A program made the position numbers and the translations under genes. Under the pieces are notes generated by a model. The model saw only the letters and a list, made by a program, of their open reading frames with translations. It searched no databases and had not been told where the DNA came from. From contig JAGXHH010000205.1 of the NCBI GenBank assembly GCA_024636355.1, positions 1 to 5,310 of the forward strand: 5,310 bases of DNA. Reading direction: 5' to 3'. The DNA is from Desulfobacteraceae bacterium. GTDB lineage: Bacteria; Desulfobacterota; Desulfobacteria; Desulfobacterales; Desulfosalsimonadaceae. Each line of letters starts with the position of its first letter. The stretch's first letter is position 1. This document shows, piece by piece, positions 1-4,526 of the stretch.

Positions 1-940
1 GCTCCCACAGGTCGATATCGTCCGGCGAAATGCCGTCGACCCGCGCCAGGCAGAACCACTTCATATCGAGTTTTTCCGAAATCATCCGCCGACAGAACCG
101 GCGGACATGTTCGGGGTCGAGGCTGAAGCAGTCATCGGCGATCCAGAGACCTTCGTATCCGCGCCGCTTGATGTCCGCGATCTCTTCGAAAATGCTGTCC
201 ATGGAACGGCGCCGCAGCGTATTGCCGTAAACCGGCTTGGAGCAGAAATCGCAGTGATACGGGCAGCCGAACGTGGTCATGATCCCGGCCAGGGAAAAGC
301 CCTCCGCCTCCCGCCAGAACGCCTGGTAGGCTGCGTGCGGGTAATCGCTGCGATCCGGTATCGGCAGCCGGTGGATGGCGGCTTCATCGGACTGCCGGCA
401 GTCCGATGATACGATTTCGCCTCCCGGGCGCAAATGGTAAAGCCCCGGGTACCGCATCGGCTTATCGACCAGATGCGCAACGCCGCCGGATTCAAGGTAA
501 TCGGCGCAGAAATCGGGAAACGATTCGGAGGCTTCCCCCCGGAAAACGAAATCAAACGCGGATGCAAACTGTTCCGGCCAAAGGGTGGGAAGCGGACCGC
601 CGCAGACCCGCAACGCGTCGGGCAGGCGTTTTTTTACGATGTCGGCAAGCTCGACAGCATTTGCCGACATCGAGAGCATGATGTAGATGCCGACAATTTT
701 GGGCCGGGCGGCGGTAATTGCGGCGACCGCGTCTTTTTTTTCCAGGAACGTGCAATCGACCACCCGGACGGTCAATCCCTTCCGGCGCAGCAAGGCCGCA
801 AGTTGGGCGATTCCCAGGGGATGAAACAGCATGGCCTTGGCGGCATGGGTATAGTAGTACGGGTAGACCAGCACGACATCGGCTGCTGCATCGCAGACGG
901 TTGGACCTACCGGATTAACGGCTCGATGGGAAGGGATCAT
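1..940 (-). CDS. B12-binding domain radical SAM protein (partial, C-terminus outside window)
   Basis: The minus strand is open from an ATG at 940-938 to the left edge, giving 313 residues with no stop. Residues about 20-150 look like a cobalamin-binding Rossmann domain: a DVVLVYPYY strand, HPLGIAQLAALLRRKG (the usual PPLGLxYLAA helix), VVD at 60-62, and CGGPLPTLWPE at 113-123 (the GGPHxTxxPE motif). A linker with RLPIPDRSDYP (191-201) leads into the radical SAM domain. That domain starts TTFGCPYHCDFC, with the [4Fe-4S]-binding CX3CX2C cysteines at C226, C230 and C233, and continues with LWIADDCF at 266-272. Such enzymes use a SAM-derived radical, often with cobalamin, for methylations or ring rearrangements; the substrate here cannot be told. 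No DxHxxG base-off cobalamin motif is visible in the B12 domain. The start is supported by AGGA at 955-952, 11 nt upstream. The gene is divergent from the patatin-like gene. Family assignment is firm; function is open. Confidence 0.93.
   Translation of the reverse strand, partial: MIPSHRAVNPVGPTVCDAAADVVLVYPYYYTHAAKAMLFHPLGIAQLAALLRRKGLTVRVVDCTFLEKKDAVAAITAARPKIVGIYIMLSMSANAVELADIVKKRLPDALRVCGGPLPTLWPEQFASAFDFVFRGEASESFPDFCADYLESGGVAHLVDKPMRYPGLYHLRPGGEIVSSDCRQSDEAAIHRLPIPDRSDYPHAAYQAFWREAEGFSLAGIMTTFGCPYHCDFCSKPVYGNTLRRRSMDSIFEEIADIKRRGYEGLWIADDCFSLDPEHVRRFCRRMISEKLDMKWFCLARVDGISPDDIDLWE
384..409. repeat. Perfect 26-bp palindrome inside the radical SAM gene
   Basis: TCATCGGACTGCC (384-396) is followed directly by its exact reverse complement (397-409) with no spacer. 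It encodes SSDCRQSDE (residues 178-186), in the linker between the B12-binding and radical SAM domains, where insertion would be tolerated. Confidence 0.85.
637..672. repeat. 12-bp inverted repeat inside the radical SAM gene
   Basis: CGATGTCGGCAA (637-648) and TTGCCGACATCG (661-672) are perfect reverse complements with a 12-nt spacer. They lie in the coding sequence of the B12-binding domain (around residues 90-102, MSANAVELADI). On the coding strand the stem is followed by TAAAAAAACG, not by a T tract, so it is not an intrinsic terminator for this gene. Confidence 0.6.
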
Positions 941-987
941 GGTGGCAGCTTTCCTTTTTTTATTATTACGTTTCGAGCAATGTTTTA

Positions 988-1016
988 AATCTAAGCCCGA
1001 CGGCCCCGGTTTTCAA
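988..1016 (-). promoter_or_regulatory. Candidate sigma70-type promoter for the radical SAM gene
   Basis: On the minus strand, TTGAAA (1016-1011, 5 of 6 matches to the -35 consensus) and TAGATT (993-988, 4 of 6 matches to -10) are separated by exactly 17 nt. They lie about 48 nt upstream of the ATG at 940. The placement and spacing are right, but this is a consensus match only. Confidence 0.4.
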
Positions 1017-1019
1017 ATC

Positions 1020-1048
1020 TTGCGATCGACGCGGGTATCGGGTATGGT
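1020..1048 (+). promoter_or_regulatory. Candidate promoter for the patatin-like gene
   Basis: TTGCGA (1020-1025) and TATGGT (1043-1048) are 17 nt apart, and each matches 4 of 6 consensus positions. They end about 51 nt before the ATG at 1100. The element would sit back to back with the minus-strand candidate at 988-1016, giving a compact divergent promoter region. The match is weak. Confidence 0.3.
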
Positions 1049-1099
1049 GCGGATGTTTTGAGAGACGACTCCACATGAAATACTACGAAAGGGACCGCC

Positions 1100-2188
1100 A
1101 TGCCGCCGCTTCTTTCCTACTGGGCCGGGAAAACCGCATTTGAAAAAATAAAAGCATCGGGTCTTACACCTGATGACGTTTCCGTCATGCCCGGCGCGGC
1201 CGGGGGGCCGAAATGGCTGGTGTTAAACGGGCTGGACCGCGCCATCTTCTCTTCGTGGCTGCAGCCGCGAAAAACACCGTTATTCCTGATCGGCTCTTCC
1301 ATAGCGGCATGGCGGTTCGCCACGGTTTCCCACAATGACCCGCTTGCCGCGCTTGATCGCTTCGAGGAGGCCTACCTGCGGCAATCCTATGAGGAAAGCC
1401 CCTCGCCGGCGGCGGTCAACCGGGAAGTGGAAAAGGTCCTGGTCCGGTTGATGGCTGAAAACGGCCCGGCCGAGATCCTGTCCCACCCGTTTTTCCGGCT
1501 CAATATCATGGCGGTCCGGTGCCGGGGACTGACCGGCAGCGACCGGAAATCCCTGCTGGTGCTTGGGCTGGTAACGGCCGTGCTGGCCAATGCCATGTCG
1601 CGAACAGGCCTGAAACTCTTTTTCGAAAGAACCCTATTTTACGATCCCCGTGACATTCCCCCGTTTTTCGGCATGAATGAATTTCCGATCCACCGGGTCC
1701 CGCTGAATTCTGAAAACATCTGCCCCGCCATGATGGCATCCGGGTCAATTCCGATGATCATGCCTGGAGTATCGGCCATCCCGGGGGCGCCGGCCGGCGT
1801 CTACCGGGACGGCGGCATCATCGACTACCACATGAACATCCCGTTTAATCAAAACAGCGGGATCGTCCTGTTTCCCCATTATGCCGAAAGGATCGTTCCC
1901 GGGTGGCTCGACAAACAGCTGCCCTGGCGGAAAGCGAACGAATCCAGCACGGATGACGTACTGATGGTCGCACCTACGCAGGCGTTTATCGATCGCCTGC
2001 CCCATCAAAAAATCCCGGATCGGAACGACTTTTTCGAATTCAAGGACCGCGACACGGAGCGCGTCGCCTATTGGCGGCAGGTGGTCGATTCCAGCCGGCA
2101 ACTGGCCGACGAGTTCATGGACGCCGTGGAGACCGGAAAAATCCGGGAACGGATACGACCGATTGCAGAATTGATCCACCGCCGGTAA
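1100..2188 (+). CDS. Patatin-like phospholipase family protein
   Basis: This 362-residue protein has the landmarks of the patatin/PNPLA acyl-hydrolase fold in order. A glycine-rich oxyanion-hole loop PGAAGGPKW lies at 31-39, followed by the nucleophile elbow IGSSIAA at 64-70 (probable Ser67). An ASGSIP segment (213-218) resembles the usual ASxAxP block. YRDGG at 235-239 supplies the dyad Asp237. Family members hydrolyse acyl esters of phospholipids or other lipids with a Ser-Asp dyad. The elbow reads G-S-S-I-A, so the last glycine of GxSxG is alanine. No signal peptide is seen; the hydrophobic stretch at about 151-167 could be buried core or touch a membrane. The start follows AAGGGA at 1089-1094 with a 5-nt gap, and the nearby ATG at 1075 is out of frame. 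The gene stands alone, with divergent and convergent neighbours. Substrate unknown. Confidence 0.85.
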   Translation: MPPLLSYWAGKTAFEKIKASGLTPDDVSVMPGAAGGPKWLVLNGLDRAIFSSWLQPRKTPLFLIGSSIAAWRFATVSHNDPLAALDRFEEAYLRQSYEESPSPAAVNREVEKVLVRLMAENGPAEILSHPFFRLNIMAVRCRGLTGSDRKSLLVLGLVTAVLANAMSRTGLKLFFERTLFYDPRDIPPFFGMNEFPIHRVPLNSENICPAMMASGSIPMIMPGVSAIPGAPAGVYRDGGIIDYHMNIPFNQNSGIVLFPHYAERIVPGWLDKQLPWRKANESSTDDVLMVAPTQAFIDRLPHQKIPDRNDFFEFKDRDTERVAYWRQVVDSSRQLADEFMDAVETGKIRERIRPIAELIHRR

Positions 2189-2218
2189 ACGCTCACCTCG
2201 GTGTCCGCCCTTGATTCT

Positions 2219-2242
2219 GTAGGTCGGGATTCACATCCCGAC
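2219..2242 (+). repeat. REP-like palindrome, type A, left copy
   Basis: A GTAG tetranucleotide (2219-2222) is followed by a perfect 8-bp stem: GTCGGGAT (2223-2230) and ATCCCGAC (2235-2242) around a TCAC loop. A GTAG-like prefix plus a short GC-rich palindrome is the usual form of REP sequences mobilised by RAYT (REP-associated TnpA-like) proteins. A related copy in opposite orientation lies at 2492-2515. No RAYT gene is in the window. Confidence 0.6.
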
Positions 2243-2299
2243 GCCCGCTCCCACGAGGGCAACGGCTTTACTCGGGAAACGAACACCCCAAACAAAACC

Positions 2300-2452
2300 T
2301 AAACCAACCAGCAATTCTCGGTGAACGCCGAAAGGCTCTGTAGGAGCGGGCCATGCCCGCGGTGGCGGATGCATTTTCGCGGGCATGGCCCGCTCCTACC
2401 TGGTCACCGTTAATCACAGACTCATTTCACCGAGAATTGCTGTAAACCAACC
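2300..2452. mobile_element. MITE-like element (core 2309-2442) with flanking direct repeats
   Basis: The 134-bp core starts CAGCAATTCTCGGTGAA (2309-2325) and ends with its exact reverse complement TTCACCGAGAATTGCTG (2426-2442), so the terminal inverted repeats are 17 bp and perfect. Directly abutting both ends is the direct repeat TAAACCAAC (2300-2308 and 2443-2451). It can be read as 10 bp, TAAACCAACC, if the boundary C is counted on both sides. Terminal inverted repeats flush with a 9-10-bp target-site duplication are the hallmark of a DDE-transposase insertion. The element has no coding capacity, so it would be a non-autonomous MITE moved by a transposase elsewhere. Its centre holds an inverted REP pair (2340-2399). 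The element family is not one I can name. Confidence 0.72.
2340..2399. repeat. Inverted REP pair (REPIN/BIME-like), type B
   Basis: Two 22-nt arms, 2340-2361 and 2378-2399, are perfect reverse complements around a 16-nt spacer. Each arm begins, on its own strand, with GTAGGA. Each also contains its own small palindrome GCGGGC-CAT-GCCCGC, the standard REP layout. The pair can fold either as one long hairpin or as two small ones. It lies wholly inside the MITE-like core, nearly centred. Confidence 0.7.
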
Positions 2453-2460
2453 CCAAACCC

Positions 2461-2486
2461 AAAACCCCGGATTCACACTCGGGGCT
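2461..2486 (-). terminator. Weak candidate terminator of the MTHFR-like gene
   Basis: Read on the minus strand, CCCCG (2484-2480) and CGGGG (2469-2465) form a 5-bp stem, extendable by one G-U and one A-U pair, with a 10-nt loop. TTTT follows, about 55 nt after the stop codon at 2539. The stem is short and the T tract is interrupted by GGG soon after, so intrinsic termination is uncertain. Confidence 0.25.
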
Positions 2487-2491
2487 CTCCT

Positions 2492-2515
2492 GTCGGGTAT
2501 GGAAACCCGACCTAC
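2492..2515 (-). repeat. REP-like palindrome, type A, right copy
   Basis: Read on the minus strand, GTAG (2515-2512) is followed by GTCGGGT (2511-2505), the loop TTCCAT and ACCCGAC (2498-2492). It matches the left copy at 2219-2242 in prefix and stem, but differs in the loop and at one stem position. The two copies face each other and enclose the MITE-like element. Confidence 0.58.
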
Positions 2516-2538
2516 GGTTCTCGGTTTCAAAACCTTTT

Positions 2539-3318
2539 TTACAGCCGCGGCAAAATCTTACGCCATTGTTTCCGGAAGCCAAGCATGGAGAGGTAAATGC
2601 AATTGTCCGGATATTGCCGGTGCAGCTGCCGCAGGTTGTCTTCGGGGTGGTATGGTGGGAGGGTGTTTTCAGGCGGTTTACGGATGCTCCTGAAAAGGAG
2701 GTCCATATTCTTCGACATCCAGGCTTCGATTACTACGGGAACGCCGAATTTCAGAATTCCGTCTACGTTTTGGTCCGGAGCAAGTACCGGCTGGGTGACA
2801 ACGAATTTTGCACCCGCATCGATTTTTTTCATCAGCCGGTTTGTTTCAAACGGCATTGGATTGTACTGGTTGAAGGCACAGCCGGTGACGAACGCGTCCG
2901 GATACTGCCGGTTAATGTAGCCGAGCAGATCAATCGAAGTCGCCACGTTGCCGTCCCCTCCGATACTTGCCGGATCGAGTTTTTCCAGCAGCGGCCCGCC
3001 GTCGCCCCGGACGACGATCAACTGCCGGATCCCGAAAGTTTCCGCTCTGTGCAGGAGCCTGTCGAGCGCATCTTTTTCATGAAAGGTATTCAGGTTCATG
3101 ACGATTTTATCGGGCGGCACCGGCAGTACCGATTTTTCAATCATGTCGATCAGAGATTCACGCCGCTGTCCCATCGGATTGTCCGGCACCGAAAGGCCGA
3201 ACCCCTGGTCCAGAATCCGGTAATACCGTTCAGCAAACAAATGCAATTGTTCCATGGATATTGCCGGTTCGATACGCTTCGGAGTCAGCATTTCAACCAG
3301 GTACGGGAAATCGAACAT
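2539..3318 (-). CDS. Methylenetetrahydrofolate reductase-like protein (MetF family), short
   Basis: The 259-residue product resembles the FAD-containing TIM-barrel domain of 5,10-methylenetetrahydrofolate reductase, which makes 5-methyl-THF. Positions matching E. coli MetF residues, as recalled, are Glu9 (VEMLTPKR, for Glu28 of FEFFPP), Asp106 in VVRGDGG (for Asp120), Lys165 and Gln176 in KIDAGAKFVVTQ (for Lys172 and Gln183). GCAFNQYNP (147-154) takes the place of the family's AxYPExHP block. It is about 35-40 residues shorter than typical MetF, and its C-terminal third is less typical, so a relative acting on another folate or flavin substrate is possible. The ATG at 3318 is chosen because a perfect AGGAGG (3331-3326) lies 7 nt upstream; an in-frame ATG at 3345 lacks this. 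The aldo/keto reductase gene lies upstream on the same strand, 160 bp away. Family likely; exact reaction unproven. Confidence 0.82.
   Translation of the reverse strand: MFDFPYLVEMLTPKRIEPAISMEQLHLFAERYYRILDQGFGLSVPDNPMGQRRESLIDMIEKSVLPVPPDKIVMNLNTFHEKDALDRLLHRAETFGIRQLIVVRGDGGPLLEKLDPASIGGDGNVATSIDLLGYINRQYPDAFVTGCAFNQYNPMPFETNRLMKKIDAGAKFVVTQPVLAPDQNVDGILKFGVPVVIEAWMSKNMDLLFRSIRKPPENTLPPYHPEDNLRQLHRQYPDNCIYLSMLGFRKQWRKILPRL
2595..2621 (+). repeat. Intragenic direct repeat, copy A
   Basis: AAATGCAATTGT, then CC, then GGATATTGCCGGT. Both the 12-nt and 13-nt blocks recur in copy B (3239-3268) with TCCAT between them. The copy lies in the 3' part of the MTHFR-like gene, covering codons for HRQYPDNCI. 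A related 17-nt stretch with one mismatch to its GTCCGGATATTGCCGGT part lies at about 2896-2912, where the protein also reads RQYPD. Confidence 0.7.
3239..3268 (+). repeat. Intragenic direct repeat, copy B
   Basis: AAATGCAATTGT-TCCAT-GGATATTGCCGGT, near the 5' end of the MTHFR-like gene, covering codons for PAISMEQLHL. It matches copy A (2595-2621) at 25 bases in two blocks but is read in a different frame, so the similarity is at DNA level and not protein level. Confidence 0.7.
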
Positions 3319-3343
3319 GGGGGGGCCTCCTGATAGATAAAGC

Positions 3344-3466
3344 ATAGAATCCAGAATCCAGGAGCCAGAAGGGGTGGGGACGTCGCTTCGCTCCGGCCTT
3401 AAAAGACAGTGAGCCGAAGGCGAATGCCTTTATTCTGGATTCTGGATTCTGGCTTCTGGATTCTAT
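3344..3466. repeat. Long heptamer-built palindrome between the MTHFR-like and aldo/keto reductase genes
   Basis: The left arm (3344-3370) is built of AGAATCC, AGAATCC, AGGAGCC and AGAA. The right arm (3440-3466) is its reverse complement with 3 mismatches in 27. The right side continues as four heptamer units on the minus strand (3437-3464: AGAATCC, AGAAGCC, AGAATCC, AGAATCC). The roughly 70-nt centre contains smaller inverted repeats, including AAGGC-GAAT-GCCTT (3417-3430). Transcribed from the aldo/keto reductase side, it would form a large stem-loop before the MTHFR-like gene's ribosome site. This is 13 nt after the aldo/keto reductase stop codon, so it could act as a terminator or mRNA-end structure, or be a small repetitive element. 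No flanking duplication is seen. Confidence 0.7.
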
Positions 3467-3478
3467 CTTCTGTTTTTT

Positions 3479-4333
3479 TTATCCCATCCTGTAATACGCC
3501 AGCTTCCTCGCATTCGGCCTGAATTTTTCAAGCAGGTTTTCGCGTTCGGTTTCGGTCAACGGTGTCGAAGATTGGCCCATTCGGGCAAGGACTTCGACTT
3601 CCGTCGGATTGGAGCACCCGACAATGGCAACCGTGATCCCCTGGTCCAGGGCATATCGTATCAGCAGGTCCGCCGTGACTTCCAGCCGGGGGACGATGAA
3701 ATAGCCGGCGCCCATGATTTTCATGCCGATGACCGCCATTCCGCGCTCTTTTGCCGCCGGAAGGGTTTGGGTCAGGAATCCGCCAAGGACGCCTTCGGCC
3801 GGGTTGACCGGCATCATCACGGAATCGACCGGCAACGTTTCTACCGCCCGGGTCAGGATGGCCGGATCACTGTGACCGGTGACCCCGATGAACCGGACCT
3901 TGCCTTCTTTTTTAGCCGCAACGAACGCCTCGATGGCGCCGCCCGGCCCCCCGATCTGCGCCAGATCGTCTGCGGTGCGGATATCGTGGATCTGCCACAG
4001 GTCCAGGTAATCGACATTGAGCCGGCTCAATGTTTCTTCAAGATCCTTTTCGGCGCCCTTCCGATTCCGGCTGGCCGATTTGCTCGCCTGAAAAATTCCG
4101 GCACGCAGTTCAGGAGATTCCTTCCAGACACTGCCCAGGTAGCGTTCACTGTCGGCATAGACCCGGGCGGAATCAAAATACGTAATCCCCCTTGAAATGG
4201 CTTCGCGGACGACCTCCCGTGCACCTTCTTTTTTACCGGTAGTTCGGAGGACCCCTTCACCCCCGAGCCCGACGCAGGTCACCGCCGCTTCGGCCCTGCC
4301 GAATGTATTTGTCTTGATCGGCGCCTCTTCCAT
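3479..4333 (-). CDS. Aldo/keto reductase family oxidoreductase
   Basis: The 284-residue protein is a complete aldo/keto reductase barrel that should reduce carbonyls with NAD(P)H in the cytoplasm. The catalytic tetrad is visible: Asp54 in YFDSARVYADSE, Tyr59 in the same motif, Lys85 in FQASKSAS and His116 in DLWQIHD. GKVRFIGVTGHS (144-155) is the usual conserved strand. The C-terminal IVGCSNPTEVEV (237-248) is the family's cofactor-phosphate-binding region. No C-terminal cysteine cluster is present, unlike the ferredoxin-like fusions of some relatives. The start at 4333 has GGGAGGA (4349-4343) 9 nt upstream. The gene is divergent from the HAD gene and could be transcribed with the MTHFR-like gene, although the palindrome at 3344-3466 lies in between. 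Substrate unknown. Confidence 0.93.
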   Translation of the reverse strand: MEEAPIKTNTFGRAEAAVTCVGLGGEGVLRTTGKKEGAREVVREAISRGITYFDSARVYADSERYLGSVWKESPELRAGIFQASKSASRNRKGAEKDLEETLSRLNVDYLDLWQIHDIRTADDLAQIGGPGGAIEAFVAAKKEGKVRFIGVTGHSDPAILTRAVETLPVDSVMMPVNPAEGVLGGFLTQTLPAAKERGMAVIGMKIMGAGYFIVPRLEVTADLLIRYALDQGITVAIVGCSNPTEVEVLARMGQSSTPLTETERENLLEKFRPNARKLAYYRMG

Positions 4334-4424
4334 ATGAATTTATCCTCCCATTTCCCCATATCTCTATGTGTTCTACTCCCAACCTAATACTGAACCTGCC
4401 GTCTTCCCAGCACCCGAATACAAT

Positions 4425-4437
4425 TTACAATTTGTAA
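4425..4437. promoter_or_regulatory. Small palindrome, possible operator, in the divergent region
   Basis: TTACAA-T-TTGTAA is a perfect 13-nt palindrome, overlapping a short direct repeat CAATTTACAATTT. It lies roughly midway between the divergent starts of the aldo/keto reductase gene (4333) and the HAD gene (4527), where a regulator could serve both. The rest of 4334-4526 is AT-rich with no strong -35/-10 pair on either strand. Confidence 0.25.
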
Positions 4438-4526
4438 CGGTTAAATACAGGATAGACCCTATTCATCCCCCGGTCATAAAGACGTATGGTTAAAAATTAA
4501 ACAAACCAGGTAAACGGAGGCATGTC

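Larger units (their letters stand above)
2189..2538. other. 350-bp convergent intergenic region filled with nested inverted repeats
   Basis: No gene is supported between the stop of the patatin-like gene and the stop of the MTHFR-like gene, which face each other. From outside in, the region holds one REP pair (2219-2242 and 2492-2515), a MITE-like element with flanking direct repeats (2300-2452), and a second REP pair inside that element (2340-2399). AC-rich, low-complexity stretches such as CCAAACCCAAAACCCC fill the flanks. The hairpins would be present in transcripts arriving from both sides, so they may also help end or stabilise the two mRNAs. Confidence 0.8.

Noticed and set aside
434..988. 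184-residue plus-strand open frame over the start of the radical SAM gene, and other frames in 30-755
   Set aside because: They overlap the minus-strand radical SAM frame, which has clear motifs and a ribosome site; the plus-strand products show no recognisable domain.
2189..2538. Retron, riboswitch or other structured RNA gene, considered because of heavy inverted repeats
   Set aside because: The structures are explained by REP palindromes and terminal inverted repeats with a target duplication; no reverse transcriptase or matching RNA core is visible.
2385..2693. 102-residue plus-strand open frame starting inside the REP pair
   Set aside because: It runs through inverted repeats and into the antisense of the MTHFR-like gene, with no ribosome site and repeat-derived peptide sequence.
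2566..3333. 255-residue plus-strand frame opposite the MTHFR-like gene
   Set aside because: It is the antisense shadow of a gene with family motifs and a perfect AGGAGG site; its own product shows no domain.
3319..3345. Upstream ATG extending the MTHFR-like protein by 9 residues
   Set aside because: No ribosome site precedes 3345, and the extension would overlap the strong AGGAGG that serves the ATG at 3318.
3344..3466. CRISPR-like array, considered because of repeated short units
   Set aside because: Units are contiguous 7-mers without spacers and appear in both orientations; no cas gene is nearby.
3572..4195. 207-residue plus-strand frame opposite the aldo/keto reductase
   Set aside because: Shadow of a gene with a complete catalytic tetrad; no start signal or motif of its own.
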